42,331 nt of DNA. Origin: a virus. The notes below the pieces were generated by a model. It was not told where the DNA came from, searched no databases, and was given only the letters and a program-made list of their open reading frames with translations. Location of the stretch: positions 1-42,331 of IMG/VR virus record IMGVR_UViG_3300031673_000145, one strand, 5' to 3'. How positions within the stretch are numbered: position 1 is the first letter of the stretch; each line of letters opens with the position of its first letter. This document shows positions 1 to 7,773 of the stretch, in pieces. Made by a program: the position numbers and the translations under genes.

Positions 1-4
1 ACCT

Positions 5-2467
5 CTACGTGTTTTCCAGGAATTCAATCTCGACGCCAGCGGCACGCACGAGTTCAAAGAGGGCAGTTAGGCAGATCGTTGCGTCTGGTGGCATCAGCAT
101 GGCGTAGTCCGTACCCAGCTCACTTGGGATGGACTCAACAGGTGAGAGCATCACAGTCTCACCCTTTGTGTACCCGCTCAGGAACACGGTTGGCTGCGCT
201 AGATCCAGTGTGTTGGTGTCACGATCTACGTAGGACACGGTTAGTGGTGCGCCTGCGTGAAACTCAACGTAGTCACCCGCGTTGAATGTTCCTACGATTG
301 CCGCGCTCAAGGTGAGTCTATTGAGTCCTGTGTCGTTGGTGATGACTGTGGCGTATTCCCTGTGCGGCAACCCTTCACCGACCAGAATTGCGTATGGGTT
401 GGCTGCGTCTGGAAACACGCTAGTATCTGCGAACTCCAACACAGTAGTACTCACCACAGAGATGATCCGTCTGCGGATGTTGGGTCGCTCTTTGCCAAAG
501 TTCAACCACACAATGCCACCAACATCTGGGAATGCAGCACCAGACAAAAGCTCAATTTTGGTGGTCAGCGGTTCAACCCTGTGCCCTTCCACTGTTGGGC
601 TCAGTGATGGCCCTGTGTGCGCGAAGACTGTTGGGTCAACAGTGAGTATGTCGTTGAGTAGTCCGATGGTTTCACCTGGTGCGTGCACCACTGTCGTGGG
701 GCTCAACAGCGTGAAGTTGCCTGGAGCTGCTGCAGAGTTTTGTGTGACGGTAAGGATCTCCTCATTGCCGCCGCCTTCGTCGATGATGATCCGGTAGCCT
801 GCGATGTTGATTCCGTCTGCTTGCGGGAATGCCGTGGTGTCCACGCCCTGAATAGTCAGAGCCCCTGGGTCGGGAACAGGTGCGATGTTCACGGTAGTGA
901 CTGCATCACCTTTCAGCGTCCTGTCGTTGATGGTGAGATCTTCAGCTCCGCCTGTGGCGCGTCCGAGTCGCAGTGTGAATGGAGTGAACGGAGTAGCTGG
1001 CCACGTGAACGCGCTCAACACTTCAAGGCACTTCTGTCCTGCCAGGGCGGCTACAGCCAACCTTGTTGGTGAAGGAATAGCCTCATCAAGTTGTGTGCTG
1101 ATGGTCGATGGTGCGCGTTGTGTTGCGTCGTAGAGATACGGTCCAGGGAATTGGTTCGTTGTTAAGTTTCCCTGCTCAAGATTTGTCCCTGGATACACCT
1201 CACGGATGAGCGAAACAGGTGTTCCTGCAAGTTTTGAGAAGCCAAGTTGTTGCGTTAGGTGGAGCTGTACTCCTGTCTCCTCACGGAGGACATAGAAGCG
1301 TGTGATCGTCCCGTCGATCAGAATCAGTCCCGCCTCATCAGGAAATCCTGAGATGTCAGTGACATCGAGTATCAAATCGGTACTTACTGCGGGACCAGAC
1401 AGTGTTGTAGCGAATGCTGCAGGAACTTCACCGTGTAGCCAACTGGCGTCACGAAGTCGAAGATCGGTGTTCATGCTAGGCGCATAGACTTTGATCTTTC
1501 GATGCTCTGTCTCGAACAGCTCCCAGCCCACACCAACCTGGATCACCGAGCACGTCTCCACGGTTGCTCCAGGGTCCACAAGCTCAACGGACTCACCAGC
1601 TACGTGGTCGTTCTCCAGTGGCCTACGCAGGTGAAGCACGTCGGCCACAACATCGTTGGACTCATACTCTCGTGTTTCTTGGTTGGCTCCGTTGAAGTCC
1701 AGGCGAAGGAAACCTTGTCCAGGGAATGGTCTTGTCGCGTCATCGTCCAGTTTTATGAAGACGCGACCATTGGGTGCGTCTGCGTCCAAAACCTTACTAA
1801 CAAAGGTTGCGCGTGGGCCAGCCTGGTCGTTCACAGTCACGTTCAACAGAGTGAGTGTGTTGGTGTTTGGGTCATTGCCCGTCACCACAACCGTCTCTTC
1901 TGCTTCAGTTCCTCGCGCCAAAATCAGCGAGTATGGATAGTTGGTGGTTGGGAAAGTCTTTGTGCTGATGAGCACGAGAGACGCCGCACCAGCTGCTGTG
2001 GCCGCAAGCAGGTGACCAGAAGCTTCGTCAACGAGCGTGTGTGGTTGTGTTAGGTCTCCGTTCAGGAATACTTTGTTGGTCTCCAAATCACGGAAACAGA
2101 ACGATACCGATTCTTCAATCACCTGCCCTGGACTGAACACCAGCGTACCTAGCTGAAGTAGGTCTGATGCGTCACTGCACTGTACGATGCTTGCTCCAAT
2201 TGCGGAGTCTGCAGAGAGTGCTGCAATGCGCGTCTTCTTTGGACCTGTGCAAATCTCCATCAGGCGCGCAAATACGTTGCGAACCACTTTCGGCTGCAAC
2301 GCAACGCTCTTTGCTATGGACCTCCACTCGTCGTCATCAATTCCAATGAGTGGTCGGTCTAGCCCAAGGTTGGACGTGACAACGTTGAGGCGCACGCCAT
2401 CCGCAGTGTCCAGGAACAACTGGTCACGTGCTTCTTTGATGGCACTCTGTTTCTTGACTACTGGCAT
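5..2467 (-). CDS. Large baseplate or fibre-associated structural protein built of beta repeats (820 aa)
   Basis: I do not recognise a named family. The gene starts at the ATG directly after the baseplate J gene and ends in TAG at positions 7-5, so it is complete. After an alpha/beta-looking first 95 residues the protein consists of repeated units of about 60-70 residues. They follow the pattern of a hydrophobic strand, 'FP..G' (for example GFPDEAGLILI, AFPQADGINIAG, AFPDVGGIVWL), a strand ending in E or R, and 'L......H..GE.V.L'. The same unit occurs twice in the neighbouring baseplate J protein. There is no signal peptide and no membrane segment. Its place after the J gene is where wedge or fibre-connecting proteins are found in myoviruses, so a role at the outer baseplate is inferred. 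A fibre-network or tail-fibre attachment protein is the main alternative. Confidence 0.6.
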   Translation of the reverse strand: MPVVKKQSAIKEARDQLFLDTADGVRLNVVTSNLGLDRPLIGIDDDEWRSIAKSVALQPKVVRNVFARLMEICTGPKKTRIAALSADSAIGASIVQCSDASDLLQLGTLVFSPGQVIEESVSFCFRDLETNKVFLNGDLTQPHTLVDEASGHLLAATAAGAASLVLISTKTFPTTNYPYSLILARGTEAEETVVVTGNDPNTNTLTLLNVTVNDQAGPRATFVSKVLDADAPNGRVFIKLDDDATRPFPGQGFLRLDFNGANQETREYESNDVVADVLHLRRPLENDHVAGESVELVDPGATVETCSVIQVGVGWELFETEHRKIKVYAPSMNTDLRLRDASWLHGEVPAAFATTLSGPAVSTDLILDVTDISGFPDEAGLILIDGTITRFYVLREETGVQLHLTQQLGFSKLAGTPVSLIREVYPGTNLEQGNLTTNQFPGPYLYDATQRAPSTISTQLDEAIPSPTRLAVAALAGQKCLEVLSAFTWPATPFTPFTLRLGRATGGAEDLTINDRTLKGDAVTTVNIAPVPDPGALTIQGVDTTAFPQADGINIAGYRIIIDEGGGNEEILTVTQNSAAAPGNFTLLSPTTVVHAPGETIGLLNDILTVDPTVFAHTGPSLSPTVEGHRVEPLTTKIELLSGAAFPDVGGIVWLNFGKERPNIRRRIISVVSTTVLEFADTSVFPDAANPYAILVGEGLPHREYATVITNDTGLNRLTLSAAIVGTFNAGDYVEFHAGAPLTVSYVDRDTNTLDLAQPTVFLSGYTKGETVMLSPVESIPSELGTDYAMLMPPDATICLTALFELVRAAGVEIEFLENT

Positions 2468-4303
2468 CTACGTAACGATCACCAAGGAGTTTCCACTCAC
2501 GTCAAACGGCACAGGGAGTTCATTCTCGAGGACCACGACATCAGCTGTCGGTAGTGTGACTGTGACATTGAACATGCCACTAACAGCCATGGCACGTTCG
2601 ATGATCTCTGCGATGATCACGTCTTCGCCAATGCCGAGACCGTTGATGTACGACTCGATGGTCTCCTGCACCTGCGGAACAAGGTCCTGCTCCTGGATGC
2701 CTGGTGCAGCAGTTATGGACACGCGCACCGTGACACGTCGAATGATTGGAGTCTCCGCCAACACGTTCACACCAGCGGCACGAATTCCTGGGAAGTTGAT
2801 TGGGTCTGAAGGATCTCCGTCGATGACCTTCTGCACTTTCGCAATCAGTGTCGTGTAGTAGATGTACGAAGCGGCGATCACAGACCCGGCAGTCACGCCA
2901 GCTCCTGTGAACTCGATCTGTCCCGTTCCCCGATTGACGTAGTAGTCGGTGCCCTCGACCTGAATTATTGGGCTACCTCCACCACCAGCATCTAGCCACA
3001 GACGTAAACTTCCACGCACCACTGGGAAATTTGCCAGTTGGAAGAAGTTTGCGCCTGCCTCAGCGTTGTCTTCGATTACATCGACCAGCGCAACCTCATC
3101 GCCAATGTCGTGTATCTTTGCAGTCACGCCTACTAGGCTGAGGACGTTTCCAGTAATACCGGAAAATTCAAGAATCTCAGTCTGTGCTGGGTCGTCTGGG
3201 CTTATGAGGATTGATCCCTCTTGTGCCATGTCGGCTGCATCAGTGACTGTGATGCTTGCGGTTGGAGCAGCGACAGCAACGGATGCTGTTGTCCTGGCCA
3301 GTGTGACTTGGTCGGGTGTGAATCCTGTGCCGTCGTCCACGTAAACGATGACCTCGTTGTTCACGAAAGACTCGAGGATGTTGGACGTGGTTACACGCTG
3401 GCCAGTGATGTCGTCCGCTACACCGAGAACGCCTTGTTGGAGTGCTAGGACTGTTCCTTTCGACAGTGACTGGATTTGCTTGCGTGCGCGGTCTCGGAGG
3501 GCTGCGTCGGTCTCCAAGTCACGTGCGCCCGCGAAGTTTGCTAGGTTGGTAACGCCTGCTCCATCGAACGGGGCTGCTGTCACGAAAGTAGTGATACGTG
3601 CCGAGCCAATGTTCCCTGTTGATCCTGGAAGCTCGGCACGAGCGTTCAACGAGGTGCTTCGGAAGTTTCCGTTTACAATTGAACCTTCCTCGACTGTCAC
3701 AAAGACTACAGCTTCCGCTGATCCACTGGCGGGAACTTGTGCTCGGATTGCGGAGGACAGCGTCTTGTCTGCTGATCCATCAACCAGTGAGACTCGATCA
3801 CCCGCACTGTGTGCTTTGACTGTGGCTGCGCACGTGAGCGTGTCTGTGCCTGTGTTGTTGGCTGAGACCACTACGTCTTCTACGTTGATGGTGCCTTCGC
3901 CAATGCGGACGGTGATGGGAAATCCTGCAGTTGGGAAGCCGTCCGAAGATTCTAGAATCAGCGAAGTAGCACCTGGGTCAGGACTGGGATCGAAGGCCAG
4001 TGCTGAGGTCTTCAGTAGCCCATCAGTAATGTAGATGTCACCCGCAGCCGAAGCGGGCTGAAGCCTGTTGAGTCCAAACTCCTCCACTCGGTCGTTGAGG
4101 TCTTGTCCTGAGGCTGTGGACAGTCGAAACGCATCCAGCAGTTGAACCATCTGGAAATACTGCTCGTCGTCTTCCAGTGCCGCTGCTTCAATGATCGTGC
4201 GAATAACTGATCCGACCTCGAAGTCTGTGAGGTCGGTCTGCAGACGCACGAAGTTGATCATGTCATCGCGAATCTCCTCGAATGTTCTAGGTACGAATGC
4301 CAT
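2468..4303 (-). CDS. Baseplate J-like wedge protein (611 aa)
   Basis: Baseplate J/gp47-family protein (P2 gpJ, Mu gp47, T4 gp6 type), which forms the wedge ring that triggers sheath contraction. The N-terminus is typical: a helical start with TFEEIRDDMINF, then 'TDFEVGSVIRTIIEAAA' and a 'SGQDLNDRVEEFGLNR' segment. Further on, 'LETDAALRDRARKQIQSL' with 'GTVLALQQGVLGV' is the characteristic J core. The C-terminal part carries 'ADVVVLENELPVPF'. At 611 residues it is longer than usual (about 300-480). The extra length comes from two inserted beta repeats near residues 90-165 and 335-405, related to those in the next gene. It starts 3 bases downstream of the LysM-gp25 gene stop. Family assignment is secure; the repeat insertion is read from sequence. 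Confidence 0.88.
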   Translation of the reverse strand: MAFVPRTFEEIRDDMINFVRLQTDLTDFEVGSVIRTIIEAAALEDDEQYFQMVQLLDAFRLSTASGQDLNDRVEEFGLNRLQPASAAGDIYITDGLLKTSALAFDPSPDPGATSLILESSDGFPTAGFPITVRIGEGTINVEDVVVSANNTGTDTLTCAATVKAHSAGDRVSLVDGSADKTLSSAIRAQVPASGSAEAVVFVTVEEGSIVNGNFRSTSLNARAELPGSTGNIGSARITTFVTAAPFDGAGVTNLANFAGARDLETDAALRDRARKQIQSLSKGTVLALQQGVLGVADDITGQRVTTSNILESFVNNEVIVYVDDGTGFTPDQVTLARTTASVAVAAPTASITVTDAADMAQEGSILISPDDPAQTEILEFSGITGNVLSLVGVTAKIHDIGDEVALVDVIEDNAEAGANFFQLANFPVVRGSLRLWLDAGGGGSPIIQVEGTDYYVNRGTGQIEFTGAGVTAGSVIAASYIYYTTLIAKVQKVIDGDPSDPINFPGIRAAGVNVLAETPIIRRVTVRVSITAAPGIQEQDLVPQVQETIESYINGLGIGEDVIIAEIIERAMAVSGMFNVTVTLPTADVVVLENELPVPFDVSGNSLVIVT

Positions 4304-4306
4304 GGA

Positions 4307-6193
4307 TTACCTGCGTGCGTCGAAGCTCACTGCGAGTGATTCATTCACGTCCGCAACTTGCAGTTCTGCGTTGACTGTTACGGTGTTCCCCTCGACGCGG
4401 AAATTTAGCCTATTTACGTCGCTGATCCTAGAATCAGCAAGCAGAGAAGCTCTGGCGTTGAGTTGAAAACCAATGAGGGTCCGAATGTTGGCTTTACTGC
4501 CAATTGGGACTTGAAGTCCAAATGCCGGGTGTGTCGGCAGAGTGCCTTGTTCTGTGGAGAATTTGATTTCCACAGCCTGCTCTAGGTTGGGGACCCCCGA
4601 GATAGTGTCAATGTCTCCTCGAGAATTGACTACCAGGTCGAAATCAGTGACACCACCTGCTGCGTCAAATGATGACAAACGCAGATCCCGCCCCAAGCGT
4701 TTGGTGAGGAGATCCGTCTCTTGAGACAAATCCAGCTCGACACCACTCTGCAGCTCGATGCCGTGAGACGGAACCAGAATCTGGTCCCCTGGGCGCAGAA
4801 CCTCACTACCGTTCCCTGTAGGGTCGATATATGGCGCTTTGAGGTCGTTCAGAAGCACCAGCTCCTTCCATCGGGCCTGGTCCCCCAAGTACCGCTGGGC
4901 AAGCGTGAAGATGGTGTCGAAGCTCGTGACAGCTGCGATCTGCGTGCCTCCTGGTGCCTTGGTGTTGGACACGTTGGTGGGGCTGCCGCCCGTGCGTGGT
5001 GGGCCAGATGCTGGGTTGTTGTAGGCTCGGTTTCGTTTACTGAACTTGTGTCCAGTAGTCTCGCCGTAGAGTGCATCCTCAGCTGCCACCGCTGTGGACA
5101 CTCTGAAGATCATTCTGTAGGCGTGCCAGGCTGTCGAGAGCTGGGTAGACACACCATCCTGCTTGTATGCGTTCAGAGCGGCTTGCGACGACTGCAGCTC
5201 AGCCATTAGGCCCAGCGCAGACTGCGCCAATGCAATGGTCGTGTTACGCGGGACCAGGAAAGCTCGTGACGAGACTGTGGTGACTCCTGTGAGCCCGTCG
5301 AAGAGTGCTTTGGCTGGTCCGATGATGTTGTTGAGTGTGGCCTGGGTGACTCCTACCGTTCGGTCTGATAGTGCTGTGGCTACTGATAGCGAGTTGGCAA
5401 TGCGTCGTGTTGCCTCCGCCAAGCGAACATTGAGTCGAGTGAAGCCATTGCGCTTCTTGCGGGACTCAATGGGGCGCTGAAAGAGCCTCAGGTCGTAGCG
5501 CTTGATGGTTCGGAGCTGGATGTCATACTTCGTGGTGAGAGGAGATCCAGAGTCTCGATTCGTCTTGAATGCCATTGGCTCGACGATCCACCACTCACCC
5601 TCTTTGCCGTTCTGCCACACCATCACGTGCCTGTGCGCGATGGTTGGGTTGCGTTTGATGTCGAAGTAGTGGCGAAACATGTTCTTGAGGAGGATCAAAT
5701 CCTCGAAGCCACTCTGCGTTTTCTCTGCGTCTGGGAGCAGCGTCTCGGGATCAATCCTTCGTCCACTGAATGGGTTGGGGATGTTCAGCACAGGGATCAA
5801 AGGTGCTGACTTTTTCGATGGACGCAATCCAGTCGTACCTGCGATGGTGATGTCCTTGTAAATGCTTCCCTGATGTTCGATGAATTGACTACCGTCTTGC
5901 GTTGGGACGATCTGCACGGCAGCAGGCTCGTTCATAGACATCGATTGCGGGTTCATTTTGAAGACGAACTCAATTGCATCCTGCCCTGAGTTGGCAACGA
6001 TGCTGGCTCCGCCATTCCCTAGAACACCACCAGACACCAGTGCCCCTGCAGTCGTACCTGCAGTGACGAACTCTGTGTCGATGATGGCGAGTGCGTACAG
6101 CCCGTCACTACCACTCCTTGAGCCACCAATGCGCCAGTTGCGTCGGACGCTGCTGGGGTCAATCACGGTGCTTACTATTTTGTCATTGGCCAT
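4307..6193 (-). CDS. Baseplate protein with LysM and gp25-like domains (628 aa)
   Basis: Three regions can be seen. Residues about 70-240 contain 'EFVFKMNPQSMSMNEPAAV' and 'HVMVWQNGKEGEWW', resembling the N-terminal part of LysM-type baseplate proteins of Gram-positive and environmental myophages. Residues about 415-475 look like a LysM module ('SFDTIFTLAQRYLGDQARW' followed by 'LRPGDQILVP'), which in baseplate proteins binds partners or peptidoglycan. Residues about 495-625 resemble gp25/W, the lysozyme-like wedge protein with no catalytic activity ('LGRDLRL', 'GDIDTISGVPNLEQAVEIKF', 'IRTLIGFQLNARA'). In most phages the LysM protein and gp25 are separate genes, so this is a fusion. It lies upstream of baseplate J, as gp25 normally does. 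The two C-terminal domains are clear; the N-terminal assignment is weaker. Confidence 0.78.
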   Translation of the reverse strand: MANDKIVSTVIDPSSVRRNWRIGGSRSGSDGLYALAIIDTEFVTAGTTAGALVSGGVLGNGGASIVANSGQDAIEFVFKMNPQSMSMNEPAAVQIVPTQDGSQFIEHQGSIYKDITIAGTTGLRPSKKSAPLIPVLNIPNPFSGRRIDPETLLPDAEKTQSGFEDLILLKNMFRHYFDIKRNPTIAHRHVMVWQNGKEGEWWIVEPMAFKTNRDSGSPLTTKYDIQLRTIKRYDLRLFQRPIESRKKRNGFTRLNVRLAEATRRIANSLSVATALSDRTVGVTQATLNNIIGPAKALFDGLTGVTTVSSRAFLVPRNTTIALAQSALGLMAELQSSQAALNAYKQDGVSTQLSTAWHAYRMIFRVSTAVAAEDALYGETTGHKFSKRNRAYNNPASGPPRTGGSPTNVSNTKAPGGTQIAAVTSFDTIFTLAQRYLGDQARWKELVLLNDLKAPYIDPTGNGSEVLRPGDQILVPSHGIELQSGVELDLSQETDLLTKRLGRDLRLSSFDAAGGVTDFDLVVNSRGDIDTISGVPNLEQAVEIKFSTEQGTLPTHPAFGLQVPIGSKANIRTLIGFQLNARASLLADSRISDVNRLNFRVEGNTVTVNAELQVADVNESLAVSFDARR

Positions 6194-6202
6194 CTAGATA
6201 CC

Positions 6203-6697
6203 TCACACAACTGGGAATGGGCCAGGGACTGGTGGACCTGGTGCTGGGAAGACTGCGACTACGAGCCCGGTGTGTACCGTGATGGCTGCTTGGATTTCTG
6301 CTGCCTTACTGCTGTGTGTTCCTCCGACGACTGCGAAGATTGCCGTCAATGTCGCTGTGAGTGCTGCGCCTCCTGTGGATCCCATCCCAGGGGTAGCGAG
6401 TGCTACGACTCCCGGAGCCCAATACGCATCGATAGCTGCACTCATGCCACTGGCTACACCTGCAGGGGTTCCTGAACTGAACGCAGCAGCCAATGCCGTT
6501 TTCAGTGCTGGCAGTCCTGTGGCCAAGCCTGTGATTGGAAGCTCGGCTGGACCTGGGTTGATGACACCTCCTGTCCCTGCGTATGCATGGATCGCGTCTC
6601 CCCAAGCAACTCCTGCTGCTGCAACCGTAGGCAACGGGATAGTGCCGTCCAAGATGTCTTGGATGTCCGTCTTCAGTGCTGCGTTTGCGAGTGCCAT
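6203..6697 (-). CDS. Ala/Gly-rich baseplate-region protein of unknown function (164 aa)
   Basis: I do not recognise this protein. It is rich in Ala, Gly, Pro and Thr, with no charged clusters, and ends in a Pro-rich tail (PAPGPPVPGPFPVV). Alternating small residues and predicted helices such as 'TDIQDILDG' and 'ALKTALAAAFSSG' suggest a compact helical bundle. Its stop lies 10 bases before the LysM-gp25 gene start, and its ATG overlaps the spike gene stop by 1 base (TAATG), so it is translated in the same operon. Position between spike and wedge genes suggests a small baseplate or spike-tip accessory. No function should be assigned beyond that. Confidence 0.6.
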   Translation of the reverse strand: MALANAALKTDIQDILDGTIPLPTVAAAGVAWGDAIHAYAGTGGVINPGPAELPITGLATGLPALKTALAAAFSSGTPAGVASGMSAAIDAYWAPGVVALATPGMGSTGGAALTATLTAIFAVVGGTHSSKAAEIQAAITVHTGLVVAVFPAPGPPVPGPFPVV

Positions 6698-7773
6698 TAG
6701 GGTGTCGGTGCCGCTTTCTGCCCAAAGATCCAGTCACTGAGCTGGTCATCAAGTGCGGCTTTTAGTGGCGCAAAGCTGGCCAGGAGTGTTGGTGATGTTC
6801 CCGATGGACCGACGCCAGTTGGGTGGACGTGGTCGATGAGGTCCTGCAGAACCGTTTCCATCAACGTCTTCCACGACTGGCCAAGCACGAAGTTCTCGGT
6901 TGCGTCCGCTTCCTTACCAAGGTGCAACATGCTGTAGGAGAACAGTTCCATGACCTGCCCTGCAATGAGGCGAATAACGTCTTTGTTGGCGAGCAGCGAA
7001 GTGAGGTCAATGCTGCGCTCCGTCATGTCTGGGAGTTCTCCAGGTGCACGAAGCACGTCGGGCAATGCAGATGTAGCCACGGACGGATTAAAGTTGATCT
7101 CGAATTCGCGCGCAGCCTTCACGTTGACGTAGATGTCCCCACCTGCGTCGTTCTCGATACGCTCTGGAAATGTTGGGTCAATGGGGTGATTGGCTTCGTT
7201 GGTATCGACGACGATGTCACCTTTGGCGGTGATTGCGAGTCGTGTCCCTTGGAACCGCTTCACCCAACGCCGACCTTGCACGATGGTGTCAGTGTCTCCT
7301 TGATTGCCTGTGTGTGCGTCCCGTCGATTGGCTGGGTGAGGGAACCACGTGGAGATGTACGGTTGGTGGATACTGCCTCCGATGAACTGGACGATGCACC
7401 AGTCGCCATCGAGTTGGTTCATCGGAACATCGTTGAAATCTGTGTTGTATTTCGTGCCATCGACTTTGCCAGTGACACCTCTAGGCAACTCTTCGTTGTA
7501 GTTGTCGATTCCTGTTCCTGAGCCAGGTGTGATGATGACGTTGGGAAGAATTGTAGGCTGCTGCGTTCCGTCATTGACGATCATCACGCGGGCCTGGCAT
7601 GCGTACCCACGACCATCCTGGAAAACTCCAGCCAACGAATTTAATGGGTCATCTGAGCAGAACGTACTGAGAACGATGCCGAGCATAGGGCTCGATATTT
7701 GCTCATGCGCATAGTCCGCTGGCTGGTGGGACAATGCACCTTGCTCAATGCTTCCCGACCGCATCCTTGTCAT
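6697..7773 (-). CDS. Baseplate spike-like protein with OB-fold (358 aa)
   Basis: Probable central spike or needle protein (gpV/gp5-type). The N-terminal 160 residues read as an OB-fold: 'YACQARVMIVND' and later 'DGDWCIVQFIGGSIHQPYI', the usual 'V.V.F..G....P.I' strand of spike OB domains. A short beta stretch follows ('QGTRLAITAKGDIVVDTNEANH') and then a helical C-terminus containing 'HVHPTGVGPSGTS', a motif common in phage spike and baseplate proteins. There is no lysozyme domain. The start overlaps the hub gene stop by 4 bases (ATGA), the normal hub-spike gene order in myoviruses. The C-terminal helical part is unusual for gpV and may dock to the hub. Confidence 0.7.
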   Translation of the reverse strand: MTRMRSGSIEQGALSHQPADYAHEQISSPMLGIVLSTFCSDDPLNSLAGVFQDGRGYACQARVMIVNDGTQQPTILPNVIITPGSGTGIDNYNEELPRGVTGKVDGTKYNTDFNDVPMNQLDGDWCIVQFIGGSIHQPYISTWFPHPANRRDAHTGNQGDTDTIVQGRRWVKRFQGTRLAITAKGDIVVDTNEANHPIDPTFPERIENDAGGDIYVNVKAAREFEINFNPSVATSALPDVLRAPGELPDMTERSIDLTSLLANKDVIRLIAGQVMELFSYSMLHLGKEADATENFVLGQSWKTLMETVLQDLIDHVHPTGVGPSGTSPTLLASFAPLKAALDDQLSDWIFGQKAAPTP

